Shown here one piece after another: positions 36,280 to 45,648 of a DNA stretch of 64,000 nt (position 1 is the stretch's first letter; every line of letters begins with the position of its first letter). Position numbers and translations under genes: made by a program. Source of the DNA: Novosphingobium jiangmenense (GTDB taxonomy: Bacteria > Pseudomonadota > Alphaproteobacteria > Sphingomonadales > Sphingomonadaceae); contig NZ_JADQDC010000011.1 in assembly GCF_015694345.1 (NCBI RefSeq), forward strand, positions 98,788 to 162,787, in the 5' to 3' direction. The notes beneath the pieces were generated by a model. That model saw only the letters and a program-made list of their open reading frames with translations. It searched no databases and was not told where the DNA came from.

Positions 36280-37334
36280 CGATCTCTGCACTCTTGAGGG
36301 GGCAGGGCGTCGCGGTGGCTACGGCCGCGCACCTGCTGGACCGGGCCGGGTTTGCGTTTGCGCGCGAGCCCGGCCTGCGGCGTCCGGTGCCGGTGATCAT
36401 GCTGAGCGATGCGGCACTGGGACTGCTGCGAGACGTGTTCGGCAATGGGGCGCTTTTTGCCGACAGGCCTCGGATCGAGCGGCGGGTGGTGAAGTGGGGC
36501 AGCGCTGAGGCGGTGGAGATGCCGCACGGGGCGGTTGTCGTTTCGGAAGACAGTCTAGCCGATGTTCTTGATATGTTTCCCCGGGGAAACGTAGCGAAGC
36601 GAAGTTCAGCGAAGCCCGACAGGGCGCAGCTAAACATCCAACAATCCAATGATTTCAATGCAAAGATTACCCTCCAAGCAATGCCGCCGTTCTCGTGCGG
36701 AGAAACCTTGCGCTTCGGCGAACGGCTGTCGACGACCGCGCGAGTCACCCTGAAAGCAGACGCCCCTGCCCGCACCTGCTGGATCGAAGCGGTGGACGCA
36801 GGCTGGCTGTTCCTGATCCCCGATGGCTTCGGACAAGCGTGGCTCCTCGCCGTGGGCGGTAACCCCCAGACCCTGGCGCAGGACGCCCCGCTGATCGGCC
36901 CGCTGATCGACATGCTGGAGCCGGCCGGCGGCCAGTTCGACACCAGTCCCCGCATGCTGGCGCAATTGGCGGGCGTTGGCTGGCTGGCCTGTGGCACCGC
37001 CGCCATCGCCTTCGACCCGATCTGCGGCGACGGCACCGCGCAGGCGGCGCGGGAAGGCATCCTTGCCGCCGCCGTGATCGGCGCGCTGGCACGGGGCGAG
37101 GACCCTGCCCTGCTGGCCACGCACTACCACTCGCTGCTGCTCGCCTCGCTGCGGCGGCACCTGCAACTGTCGCTGCCATTCTATGCCAATGGCGGTGCGG
37201 GGCGCTGGTGGCATGAGCAATACGCAGCCGCCAAGGCTGGCTACGAGCAGACGACCGCCTTGCTGGCCAGGCTCCCCGAACCGCGATTTGCGCTCCATGG
37301 CTTCGATCTTGTCCGGCGCGAGCGGGCGGCATGA
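36276..37334 (+). CDS. qhpG: FAD-dependent monooxygenase for CTQ biogenesis (QhpG-like)
   Basis: A 352-residue flavoprotein-like gene from GTG 36276, overlapping the qhpB stop (GTGA). The N-terminus SALLRGQGVAVATAAHLLDRAGF fits the FAD-binding strand-helix, and ACGTAAIAFDPICGDGTAQAAREG the second FAD motif. In characterised systems QhpG hydroxylates the gamma-subunit Trp during CTQ formation. Residues about 97-135 (DMFPRGNVAKRSSAKPDRA and on) are unusually polar and A+T-richer and contain a perfect 16-base palindrome (36575-36590); this looks like an in-frame insertion. Function otherwise rests on operon context. Confidence 0.78.
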   Translation: MTISALLRGQGVAVATAAHLLDRAGFAFAREPGLRRPVPVIMLSDAALGLLRDVFGNGALFADRPRIERRVVKWGSAEAVEMPHGAVVVSEDSLADVLDMFPRGNVAKRSSAKPDRAQLNIQQSNDFNAKITLQAMPPFSCGETLRFGERLSTTARVTLKADAPARTCWIEAVDAGWLFLIPDGFGQAWLLAVGGNPQTLAQDAPLIGPLIDMLEPAGGQFDTSPRMLAQLAGVGWLACGTAAIAFDPICGDGTAQAAREGILAAAVIGALARGEDPALLATHYHSLLLASLRRHLQLSLPFYANGGAGRWWHEQYAAAKAGYEQTTALLARLPEPRFALHGFDLVRRERAA

Positions 37335-39028
37335 GTGAGGCGCCCAAGATCGCGCCGTGGAGCACCTACAAGCGGCTGTGGCCGTGGCTGAGGCCCTATG
37401 CGCCGCGTCTGGTTCTGGTGCTGCTCGGCAGCCTCATGGCCACCGGGCTGACGCTCGCGCAGCCGTGGATCTCCAAGCTGATGATCGATGAGGCGCTGCT
37501 CAAGCGTGACTGGCCGATGCTGGTCCGAATTGCCGGGCTGATGATGGCCGTGACGGTGGGCGGCTTTGCCGTCAACGCGCTGGTGTCATACCGCTACGTC
37601 TCGCTCTCGGCGCAGATGCTGTTCGACATGCGCGTGGCGCTGCTGCGCCATCTTCAGCGCCTGTCGCCGCGCTTCTATGGCAGTTTCCGGCTGGGCGACC
37701 TGATGTCGCGGCTCAACTCCGACGTTTCGGACGTGCAGCGCGTGGCGGGCGATACGCTGCTTTCGGTGCTGAGCAACGTCCTGTTCTTTGCCGGCTCCGT
37801 CGCAATGATGCTGTGGCTGGACTGGAAACTGTTCCTCGTCGGCACGGTGCTCGTGCCCTTCGCGGTCATGAGCTTCCTCCACTTCCAACGCCGCATGACC
37901 GACCTGACCCGCCAGATGCGCGAGCGCGGCGCGGACATCGGCAGCCTGCTCGCCGACACGATCCTCGGCGTGCGTACCGTCAACGCGCTGGGGGCCGAGG
38001 CGCATGAAGCGGAGCGGTTTGCCAAGGCCAACGGCGGTTTCGTGGCGACAATGCTGCGGATGCAGACGACCTCGTTCCTGACGGGGGCACTGCCGGGCAC
38101 GATCGTCACGGCATCGAGCGCAGCGGTGATCCTCTATGGCGGGAAGCAGATCATCGACGGCACGATGACCATCGGCGCGCTGGTGGCGTTCATCACCTAC
38201 CACGGCCGACTGCTTGCCCCGGTGCAGGCCTTGATGGGGCTGACCGCGAGCCTTGCGACGGCGCGCGTCGCCCTCGCCCGCATCTTCGAGCTGTTCGATA
38301 CCGCGCCCGAAGTGATCGAGGCCGAAAAGCCCTGGCCGCTGCCGCTGGTTGCGCGCGAGATCCGGCTGGACAACGTGACCATGCACCATGGCCGCGAGCC
38401 GGTGCTGGACGGCGCAAGCCTGACGATCCCGGCAGGCTCGTTGACGGCGATCCTCGGCCCCTCCGGCGCGGGCAAGTCGACACTGGCGGACCTGCTGGTG
38501 CGGTTCCTCGATCCGGTTGCGGGCACGGTGAGCATCGACGGGGCGGACTTGCGGGAGGTATCTCTGGCCGACTTGCGCGCTCGCGTCCTGCTGGTCGATC
38601 AGGCGCCGTTCCTGTTCAACGCCTCGATTGCGCAGAACATCGCCTTTGCGAAGGCTGAAGCCTCGACAGAGGAGATTGCCAATGCCGCCAACGCCGCCGG
38701 GCTCGATCCGCTGATCGCGCGCCTGCCCGAGGGCCTCGCCACCCGCACCGGCGAACGGGGCCTAGCCCTCTCGGCAGGCGAACGCCACCGCATCGCCATC
38801 GCCCGCGCGCTGCTGCGCCAACCCGACGTGCTGATACTTGATGAGCCGACGGCAGCGCTGGACGAGGAAACCGAGCGCGTCGTGGCGCTGGGCCTGCGCC
38901 GCGCGCTGCCCCACGCCACGCTCATTGTGATTACCCACAAGCCTGCGCTGGCGGAGATGGCCGATCATGTGATCCGGCTTGAGAACGGCAAGGCGCGGAT
39001 GGAACCGCAGGTGACGGCGCATGGCTAG
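37331..39028 (+). CDS. qhpF: ABC exporter, fused permease-ATPase (QhpF-like)
   Basis: A 565-residue half-transporter: six-helix permease domain (residues about 20-310) and ATPase with Walker A GPSGAGKS, signature LSAGERHRIAIARALL and Walker B VLILDEPTAALD. ATG overlaps the stop of qhpG. In known qhp loci this exporter is needed to move the modified gamma subunit to the periplasm, which fits the missing Sec signal on QhpC. Functions as a homodimer by family rule. Confidence 0.9.
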   Translation: MSEAPKIAPWSTYKRLWPWLRPYAPRLVLVLLGSLMATGLTLAQPWISKLMIDEALLKRDWPMLVRIAGLMMAVTVGGFAVNALVSYRYVSLSAQMLFDMRVALLRHLQRLSPRFYGSFRLGDLMSRLNSDVSDVQRVAGDTLLSVLSNVLFFAGSVAMMLWLDWKLFLVGTVLVPFAVMSFLHFQRRMTDLTRQMRERGADIGSLLADTILGVRTVNALGAEAHEAERFAKANGGFVATMLRMQTTSFLTGALPGTIVTASSAAVILYGGKQIIDGTMTIGALVAFITYHGRLLAPVQALMGLTASLATARVALARIFELFDTAPEVIEAEKPWPLPLVAREIRLDNVTMHHGREPVLDGASLTIPAGSLTAILGPSGAGKSTLADLLVRFLDPVAGTVSIDGADLREVSLADLRARVLLVDQAPFLFNASIAQNIAFAKAEASTEEIANAANAAGLDPLIARLPEGLATRTGERGLALSAGERHRIAIARALLRQPDVLILDEPTAALDEETERVVALGLRRALPHATLIVITHKPALAEMADHVIRLENGKARMEPQVTAHG

Positions 39029-39704
39029 AGTCGCGGTGATCGACAGCGGAGTGCATCCGACGCACCCGCACATCGACGCGGCGCTTCTGCTTCCGGGGTG
39101 CTCGGTGCTGGCCGATGGCACGGTGCTGCGCGACCCGTTCGAAACGCTGGACAAGCTCGGCCACGGAACGGCGGTCACGGCAGCGATTCAGGAACTGGCA
39201 CCGCAGGCGCAGATCATGCCGATCCGTGTCTTTCGCGATGGCCTGCGCGCCTCGGCTCGCGCGCTGGCGACAGGTATCCGGCAGGCGCTGGAGGCGGAGT
39301 GCGATGTCATCAACCTCAGCCTCGGCACGCCCAATCCGCAACATGCCGAAGTCTTTGCCCTGCTGGCAGAGGAGGCGGAAGCCCAAGGCGCGCTGATCGT
39401 CGCGGCCTACGAGGCCGAGGGGCAGCCGTGCTGGCCAGGTTGCCTGCCGGGAGTACTCGGCGTCGGCCTCGATTGGGACCTGCCGCGCGGCGTCCCTTGC
39501 CTGTCGCCTGACCAGCGCAAGGTCATGGCCTCGGGCTATCCGCGCCCGATCCCCGGTGTTGAGCCGCGCCGCAACCTCTACGGCGTGAGCTTTGCAGTGG
39601 CGCAGGTAACCGGGTGGATCGCAGCGCGCGGGTTGACGCGCCGGGCCGAGGCCATAGCCGCTTGCGCCGAATTGCGTACACCGCAAGGGGCCGCTGCCGA
39701 TTAG
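39021..39704 (+). CDS. qhpE: Subtilisin-like peptidase for gamma-subunit leader removal (QhpE-like)
   Basis: A compact 227-residue S8 protease without signal peptide. The triad is visible: Asp in RVAVIDSGVHPTHP (residue 8), His in LGHGTAVTA and Ser in GVSFAVAQVTG. Overlaps qhpF by eight bases. In characterised systems QhpE cuts the QhpC leader in the cytoplasm after thioether formation; its specific small size and location fit. The oxyanion Asn of larger subtilisins is not obvious (the region reads VAAYEAEGQ). Confidence 0.9.
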   Translation: MARVAVIDSGVHPTHPHIDAALLLPGCSVLADGTVLRDPFETLDKLGHGTAVTAAIQELAPQAQIMPIRVFRDGLRASARALATGIRQALEAECDVINLSLGTPNPQHAEVFALLAEEAEAQGALIVAAYEAEGQPCWPGCLPGVLGVGLDWDLPRGVPCLSPDQRKVMASGYPRPIPGVEPRRNLYGVSFAVAQVTGWIAARGLTRRAEAIAACAELRTPQGAAAD

Positions 39705-39713
39705 GCTGGCGCC

Positions 39714-41741
39714 ATGATCCAGCAATTGCGCGCGCCCTCGCCCCAGCAAGCCCTCGCCGAGGGAGAAGCCCTGCTGGCCAGCGCGCCGCACAAGGCGCTG
39801 ACCGTGGCAGAGGCGGTGCTGCGGCAGGCGCCAGGCTTCCCGCCCGCTGAATTCCTCGCCGCCCGCGCGCTGCGCAGGATGGGCAAGGGCAAGCAGGCTG
39901 TCGTCAGGCTCGATGCCTTGGCGCGGGGCAATGGCCGGGTGCCCGCCGTACTGTGGGAACTGGGCCAAGCCGCTGCCGAAGCCAAGGACACCCCGCGCGC
40001 CATTGCCGCCCTGCAGGCACTGACGCAGTTGCAGCCATCGGTCGCGGGAGGCTGGTTCCTGCTTGCGCGGCAATTGCGCAAGGCGGGGCGCGCTGACGAA
40101 GCGTGGCGGGCGGACCTTTCGGGCGTCCATGCCTCCTCGCGCGACACCGGCCTGCTGAATGCGGCGGTGGCAGTGCAGGACGGCGATCTCGATGGCGCTG
40201 ACCGGATGCTGGCCGAGCGGCTGGCGCGCGAGAGCGACGATCCACCGGCCCTGCGCCTCCACGGCGAAGTGGCCTGGCGCAAGGGCGAGATGACGCCCGC
40301 GATCGAGCGTGTGAAGAAGGCCGTGGCGCTCGCTCCCGGCTTTGATCTGGCGCGGGATTTCCTGATCCGCCTGCTGCTCCAGACCAACCGCCTGCCCGAG
40401 GCGCTGGAGCACGCCGAAGTGCTGCAAGGCTCGCCGATCCCCTCGCCCGGACACAGGCTGATCCTCGCATCGGTGTTGGTGCGGCTGGGGCATCAGGAGC
40501 GGGCGGCAGGGCTCTATCGCGGCCTGCTGGCTGACGATCCGGAGCAGCCGCAGGTCTGGCAGAATCTCGGTCACGTGCTCAAGACGCTTGGGCAACAGGG
40601 CGAGGCGGTGGAAGCCTACCGCGCCGCCGTTACCCGCCAGCCGACGATGGGCGAGGCGTGGTGGAGCCTCGCCAATCTCAAGACGGTGAAGCTGGGCAGC
40701 GAAGACATCGTCGCTATGGAAGCCGCCCTCGCCTCGCTTGCCGATACGACTGAGGAGCGCAAGGAGGACGTGTTCCACCTGCACTTCTCGCTCGGCAAGG
40801 CACTCGAGGACGCCAAGGATCACGCCGCTTCTTTCGCGCACTACGACAAGGGCAATGCCCTGCGGCGGACGATGATCCTGCACGATGCCGATGCCTTCTC
40901 GGCCGACGTAGAGGCGGCGAAGCAGACCTTCACCGCGGCGTTCGTCGCCAGCATGGGAGACGGCGGCTGTCCTGCCCCGGACCCGATCTTCGTCGTCGGC
41001 CTGCCGCGCTCGGGCTCCACGCTGGTCGAGCAGATCATGGCGAGCCACCCGCTGATCGAGGGCACGATGGAACTGCCCGAGATGATGATGATCGGCGCGC
41101 GGTTGCAATCGCGGGTCGATGAAGGCGAGTTCGCCGACTTCGCCACGATGATCGCATCGCTCACCCCCGCTGACCGGCTGCGGCTGGGCGAGGAATACAT
41201 CGAGCGCACCCGCGTCCACCGCCAGACCGACCGGCCGCTGTTCATCGACAAGATGCCCAACAACTGGCAGCACGTCGGTCTGATCCGGCTGATCCTGCCC
41301 AATGCCAAGGTCGTCGATGCGCGACGGCATCCGCTCTCGTGCTGCTTTTCGGGCTGGAAACAGCACTTCGCGCGCGGGCAGACCTTCACTTACGACCTCT
41401 CGGACATCGGGCAGTATTACCGCGATTACGTCGGCCTGATGGCGGCCTGGGATGCGCAAGTGCCGAGCCATGTCCATCGCGTGATCTACGAGCGCATGGT
41501 GGCGGACACCGAGGCCGAGGTGCGGCGCCTGCTCGACTACATCGGCGTGCCCTTCGATCCCGCCTGCCTCGAATTCTACAAGACCGAACGCGCGGTGCGC
41601 ACGGCGAGTTCGGAACAGGTGCGCCAGCCGATCTTCAGGGACGGGCTGGAGGCGTGGAAGCCCTATGAGCCGTGGCTGGGGCCATTGAAGGCGGCGCTGG
41701 GGCCTGTGCTGGCCAGCTATCCGGACGCGCCTGCGGGCTGA
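39714..41741 (+). CDS. TPR-sulfotransferase fusion protein
   Basis: A 675-residue protein: residues 1 to about 390 are tetratricopeptide repeats (for example PQVWQNLGHVLKTLGQQGEAVEAYRAA), and from about 420 a sulfotransferase domain begins with the PAPS-binding loop FVVGLPRSGSTLVEQIMASH, followed by FIDKMPNNWQHVGLI and the 3'-phosphate region DARRHPLSCCFSGW. It should move sulfate from PAPS to a protein or small acceptor. It starts ten bases after qhpE and may be co-transcribed with the amine dehydrogenase operon, but no function in that pathway is known. Confidence 0.88.
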   Translation: MIQQLRAPSPQQALAEGEALLASAPHKALTVAEAVLRQAPGFPPAEFLAARALRRMGKGKQAVVRLDALARGNGRVPAVLWELGQAAAEAKDTPRAIAALQALTQLQPSVAGGWFLLARQLRKAGRADEAWRADLSGVHASSRDTGLLNAAVAVQDGDLDGADRMLAERLARESDDPPALRLHGEVAWRKGEMTPAIERVKKAVALAPGFDLARDFLIRLLLQTNRLPEALEHAEVLQGSPIPSPGHRLILASVLVRLGHQERAAGLYRGLLADDPEQPQVWQNLGHVLKTLGQQGEAVEAYRAAVTRQPTMGEAWWSLANLKTVKLGSEDIVAMEAALASLADTTEERKEDVFHLHFSLGKALEDAKDHAASFAHYDKGNALRRTMILHDADAFSADVEAAKQTFTAAFVASMGDGGCPAPDPIFVVGLPRSGSTLVEQIMASHPLIEGTMELPEMMMIGARLQSRVDEGEFADFATMIASLTPADRLRLGEEYIERTRVHRQTDRPLFIDKMPNNWQHVGLIRLILPNAKVVDARRHPLSCCFSGWKQHFARGQTFTYDLSDIGQYYRDYVGLMAAWDAQVPSHVHRVIYERMVADTEAEVRRLLDYIGVPFDPACLEFYKTERAVRTASSEQVRQPIFRDGLEAWKPYEPWLGPLKAALGPVLASYPDAPAG

Positions 41742-41770
41742 TTAACCCGATCACCAAGAGTATTCTGCTC

Positions 41771-41846
41771 CCCCGCGCAGGCGGGGGCCTCGGTCGGTTT
41801 ACGCCAATGTTCCGTGACAACACCGAGGTCCCCGCCTGCGCGGGGA
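41771..41846. repeat. Extragenic palindromic repeat
   Basis: Arms at 41771-41794 and 41822-41846 are inverted copies (CCGCGCAGGCGGGG and CCTCGGT blocks), each itself containing a small palindrome. It lies between the convergent sulfotransferase and TonB receptor genes. Confidence 0.75.
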
Positions 41847-41864
41847 CGCACAAGTTGTGCCCAC

Positions 41865-41894
41865 AAAAAAGCCCCCACGGTTTCCCGTGGGGGC
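41865..41894 (-). terminator. Rho-independent terminator of the TonB receptor gene
   Basis: A perfect 10-bp stem (GCCCCCACGG/CCGTGGGGGC) with a four-base loop, followed on the minus strand by six Ts. It lies 35 bases beyond the receptor stop. Confidence 0.9.
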
Positions 41895-41928
41895 CAGGTG
41901 CCTTACGCAGGGTAAAGTGGTTGAAAGC

Positions 41929-44604
41929 TCAGTACTTCTGGCCCCACCGGATGCCGAAGAACTGCGGCTTGATGATGAAGGTACGCGACGAACCCGAGCA
42001 GAAGTCGATCGAGCAGAAGGTGTTCTTGGTCAGCTGACCGCGCTTGTCGAAGGCGTTCTGCAGGAACACGTCGAGCGTCCAGCTTTCGGTCTTAACACCG
42101 GCCGAGAAGTCGAAGCTGACGAAGCCGGGGGTATTGCCGTAGAGCGCGTTCTGGTCGACGTTGAGGTCCTGCGTCGCACCGGTCTGGTAGAGCGCCGCAC
42201 CCTGGACGTAGAAGTCCTTGTCGCCCCAATCGCCGTCATAGCGCACCGACGTGGTGCCCTTGAACTTCGGCTGGCGCGGCAGGCGGGTGCCGTCGATGGC
42301 GGCGACCGAGGAGGTCTGGCCATTGGTGCCCGGAACCGGCGTACCGACGGCGCAGGTCGCGAGCTGCGTGATGGTCAGCGCCGCGCGGTCTGCCACGAAG
42401 TTGCAGAAGTCGCCCTTGAGCTTGCCGTCGTTGAACGCGCCCGAGGTGGAGATCGTGACCTTGCCGAGCTTCAGGTCGGCGTCGTACTCGATGCCCTTGA
42501 CCTCGGCCTTGCCGGCGTTGCCGGTGTAGCCCGCCCCCTGTGCGCCAGCCACGACCACGCCGTACTGGATGTTGTTCCACTTCTCGAGGTAGATCGCGGT
42601 ATTGAGGCGGAACATGTTGTTCCATGTGCCCTTGAAGCCGATTTCGAAGTTGGTCAGCTCTTCGGACTTGAACGGCGGCGCGGCGACGACCACGCCCGGA
42701 AGCGTCGCGGTTGCGCGGATACGCAGCGGACGGTTGTAACCACCCGGACGGAAGCCGGTCGAGTAGTTGGCGTAGATCATCTTGTCGGGCTGGAACTGCC
42801 AGTTGAGCGCAACCTTGTGGGTTTCGCCCTGCTCGCGATAACGACCGATGCTGAGCGGATCGAGGCGGTTGATGTTGCGGCACTGCAGGCGCTCCGCCGG
42901 CAGCGGCAGCGGGCATCCCACCGAGTTCGTCGGCAGGAAAATCGACGGCGCGTTCTGGGCCGAGGCCGCAACGCCGGCAAAGCCGGTCACGTCATAGCGC
43001 GTCCAGAAGTAACGAATGCCACCGGTCAGCTTCAGTTCGGGCGTGATGTTGTAGTGCCCTTCGGCAAAGACCGCGTAGTCCTTCCAGTGGTTGGTCTGTT
43101 CGGTCAGGTAGAAGGCATCGCGCTTCACCGCGGGAGAGCCTAGCACCATGGTGCCGCCCTGGCTGACAGGAATGCCGAAGCCCGCCGGGTTGCTGTCGCC
43201 ACCGCCGGACCGGGTATAGCCGACGATGTCGGCCAGGCCGTGGATGCCGTAGTCGTTGTTGATGTCGTTGGTCTGGTGGTGGAGGAAACCGCCGATGGTC
43301 ACGTCGAACGGCCACGACTTCGGGGTGGTCAGCCGCACTTCCTGCGTGAACTTCTTCTCGTTGCGAAGCCCGCTGTAGAACTGCGTCGGATTGATCAGGC
43401 TGCTGCACTTGAGCGAGGCGCCGGTCCCGGTGCAGCCGTTCTTGCTGAAGAACTGCAGGTAGTTTTCGTAGCCAGGTCCGAAGCCGTCATAGGTGACGGT
43501 GTAGTAGGTGTAGTCGTTCAGCAGCTTGATCTGGCGCTGGTAGTAGCCGGTGGCCGAGACGAGATCGAAATCGCCGATGTGGCCGTGGATGCTGAGCGCG
43601 GCCTGGTAGAACTTGTCGTTCTGGCTGGTCTTGTCGTAGTCGTGGACCTGAAGGTCGCCGACGCGCGGGTCGAAGCCGAAGTAGCCATTGGCGATCTGCT
43701 TCTGCGCGGTGATCTGGGGCATGATGTCCCAGCCGTCGAACGGCTGCCACAGCACCTGGACGCGGCCACCGTAGCCTTCGATGGTGTTGTAATCGTCCTG
43801 GGCGATCGCCGAGTTGTCGAGCGTGAAGCTGGTGTTCGGGTTGTTGTCGCCCAGCGTCAGCACCGAGGGGCGGCCGTCGTTGAACTTGCCGTTGTTGGGC
43901 GTGTTGTCGATGTAGCCGCCATCGCGGCGGTAGAAGCCCATCGCACGGACGGCGAGATTGTCGGCGATCGGAATGTTGATGTAGGTCTGGTACTGGCCGC
44001 CGAAATCCCCCTTGCCGTACTTGTTGACTTCGGCATCGTAGCCGAACTCGAACTTGTCGAGCTTGGGCTTCTTGGTGATGAAGCGGATCGTCCCGGCGAG
44101 CGAGCCTGCACCGTAGAGCGTGCCCTGTGGACCGGACAGCGCTTCGATGCGCTCGAGGTCATAGGCCATGATGTCGGGCAGGCCGGTGCCGGTGATCGGA
44201 ATGTCGTCGATGTAGTAGCCGACCGATTCACGACCGCCGCCTGCGGGCACGATGCCACGGAAGTAAGGCGTATTGCGGCCCGGGCCGATGCCGGCAAAGG
44301 TCACCGAAGGAAGCAGCGAGGCGAAGTCGGTCAGGCCCTTGACCTGGCGCTGGCCGAGCGTGTCTGCGCTCAGGGCCTGCATCGAGATCGGCACCTTCTG
44401 GATCGAAGTGGCGGTGCGCGTGGCGGTCACGACGATTTCGCCCAGACCCTGGTCGTCCGCAGCCTGCGGCTCGGCGGCCGGAGCGACGGCTTCCTGCGGT
44501 TCTTCGGCCGCGCGGGCTACGACGGGCAGGACCATGGTCGAGAGAATGGTGGTCATGCCCAGAGCCCTCATGGCTCGCGATTTCAGTCCGGTCTGCTTCT
44601 TCAT
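41929..44604 (-). CDS. TonB-dependent receptor
   Basis: An 891-residue outer-membrane receptor: signal sequence to about residue 32 (VLPVVARA), TonB box EIVVTATRT, plug domain (VPISMQALSADTLGQRQVKG ... GPQGTLYGAGSLAGTIRF) and barrel ending FFGIRWGQKY. AGGGGG precedes the ATG. The plug type (YYIDDIPITGTGLPDIMAYD) is that of sphingomonad/caulobacterial receptors for plant or aromatic compounds rather than siderophores, but the ligand is unknown. Single gene, ended by the terminator at 41865-41894. Confidence 0.9.
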   Translation of the reverse strand: MKKQTGLKSRAMRALGMTTILSTMVLPVVARAAEEPQEAVAPAAEPQAADDQGLGEIVVTATRTATSIQKVPISMQALSADTLGQRQVKGLTDFASLLPSVTFAGIGPGRNTPYFRGIVPAGGGRESVGYYIDDIPITGTGLPDIMAYDLERIEALSGPQGTLYGAGSLAGTIRFITKKPKLDKFEFGYDAEVNKYGKGDFGGQYQTYINIPIADNLAVRAMGFYRRDGGYIDNTPNNGKFNDGRPSVLTLGDNNPNTSFTLDNSAIAQDDYNTIEGYGGRVQVLWQPFDGWDIMPQITAQKQIANGYFGFDPRVGDLQVHDYDKTSQNDKFYQAALSIHGHIGDFDLVSATGYYQRQIKLLNDYTYYTVTYDGFGPGYENYLQFFSKNGCTGTGASLKCSSLINPTQFYSGLRNEKKFTQEVRLTTPKSWPFDVTIGGFLHHQTNDINNDYGIHGLADIVGYTRSGGGDSNPAGFGIPVSQGGTMVLGSPAVKRDAFYLTEQTNHWKDYAVFAEGHYNITPELKLTGGIRYFWTRYDVTGFAGVAASAQNAPSIFLPTNSVGCPLPLPAERLQCRNINRLDPLSIGRYREQGETHKVALNWQFQPDKMIYANYSTGFRPGGYNRPLRIRATATLPGVVVAAPPFKSEELTNFEIGFKGTWNNMFRLNTAIYLEKWNNIQYGVVVAGAQGAGYTGNAGKAEVKGIEYDADLKLGKVTISTSGAFNDGKLKGDFCNFVADRAALTITQLATCAVGTPVPGTNGQTSSVAAIDGTRLPRQPKFKGTTSVRYDGDWGDKDFYVQGAALYQTGATQDLNVDQNALYGNTPGFVSFDFSAGVKTESWTLDVFLQNAFDKRGQLTKNTFCSIDFCSGSSRTFIIKPQFFGIRWGQKY

Positions 44605-45028
44605 CTGGTCAACCCCCTGTTATGACTGGCCATCCGGCCCGTGCGCTTCTCCCGTGCATCCATCCCCAATATCGTTGCGCCTCGCTCCATGTCGCAGTGC
44701 AACATGGCCTGGACGGCGACGCGAGCCGTCCGGTTCGTGCAGGCAAAGCCGTCCCGTCGCCGAAGACAGAAGCGTCTCCAGCCCCGCCGCATCGGCGCGG
44801 CAGACTTCAGGTTGTCAGCAATACCCCTTCGACGGGCGCGGCCTTTTGGCCATTCCATGACGCCTGTCCGAGATTGATAATGCTGCAGGGCAACATGGAG
44901 TCAACGCCCTTTTGGGCAGGTGCTCCACCCTTTTCAGGTCACGGGAGAAAACCTGTTGACGCACAACGAAAACGGCGCCCGGATCGCTCCGGACGCCGTC
45001 GGCCATTCTTCAGCGAACTGGCGGGTTT
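44605..45028. other. Intergenic region upstream of the TonB receptor
   Basis: About 420 bases with no convincing gene; short open frames here have no family features. It holds the receptor's ribosome site, presumably its promoter (no clear boxes seen), and the terminator of the VOC gene at 44972-44999. Confidence 0.5.
44972..44999 (-). terminator. Rho-independent terminator of the VOC gene
   Basis: Twelve-base arms (44972-44983 and 44988-44999, one mismatch) with a four-base loop; the minus-strand transcript continues with TTTTC. Confidence 0.8.
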
Positions 45029-45496
45029 TTACCAGCTGCCGGTGTTAGGCATGCTCGCCCAGGGCTCCTGCGGTGGCAGATGGCCTTCCTGCAGCAGCTC
45101 GATCGAGATGCCGTCGGGCGTCTTGACGAAGGCCATGTGGCCATCGCGCGGCGGACGGTGGACGATGTGCCCGGCATCCAGAATGCGCCGGCAGGTGTCG
45201 TAGATGTTGTCGACGCGGTAGGCGAGATGGCCGAAGTTGCGGCCCCCGGCGTATTGCTCGGCAGGTGAGCCGTCCTCGGGCGGCCAGTTGTACGTCAGTT
45301 CGACCTCGGCCACGCCCTCCTGCCCCGGTGCGGACAGGAAGATCAGGGTGAAGCGGCCCTGCTCGCTGGAAAAGCGGCGCGTTTCCTTGAGGCCGATCAG
45401 CTCGAAAAAGGCGATGGTGGCGTCCGGATCGGTCACCCGGATCATGGTGTGAAGGAACTTGGTCAAGGCTGCGCTTTCCATTGAAGGGTCGGTCAT
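45029..45496 (-). CDS. VOC-family protein, glyoxalase I-like
   Basis: A 155-residue protein from ATG 45496 (Met at 45481 also possible); the open frame extends upstream over the divergent phosphatase leader and is not real. It reads LHTMIRVTDPDATIAFFELIGLKETRRF, then FTLIFLSAP, VELTYNW and FGHLAYRVDNIYDTC, ending PDGISIELLQEG. The candidate metal ligands His16, Glu (VELTYN), His (FGHLAY) and Glu (IELLQEG) match lactoylglutathione lyase, so methylglyoxal detoxification is likely. Confidence 0.85.
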   Translation of the reverse strand: MTDPSMESAALTKFLHTMIRVTDPDATIAFFELIGLKETRRFSSEQGRFTLIFLSAPGQEGVAEVELTYNWPPEDGSPAEQYAGGRNFGHLAYRVDNIYDTCRRILDAGHIVHRPPRDGHMAFVKTPDGISIELLQEGHLPPQEPWASMPNTGSW

Positions 45497-45648
45497 CGCA
45501 CAAGATAGCGACGATGCGCCCGAAACCCAAGGCGCGGCAAAGCGGTTCCCCCTGCGTGCTTCACCTGATGGAACCGGCAAGGCGCCGTCGGCCAAAGGTG
45601 TTGCATCACGCACAGCGCAGGGCCATATCGCCCGCTAATCGAGGGTCC

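Noticed and set aside
38931..41477. An 848-codon open frame on the minus strand
   Set aside because: It lies opposite qhpE and the TPR-sulfotransferase, both with intact family motifs.
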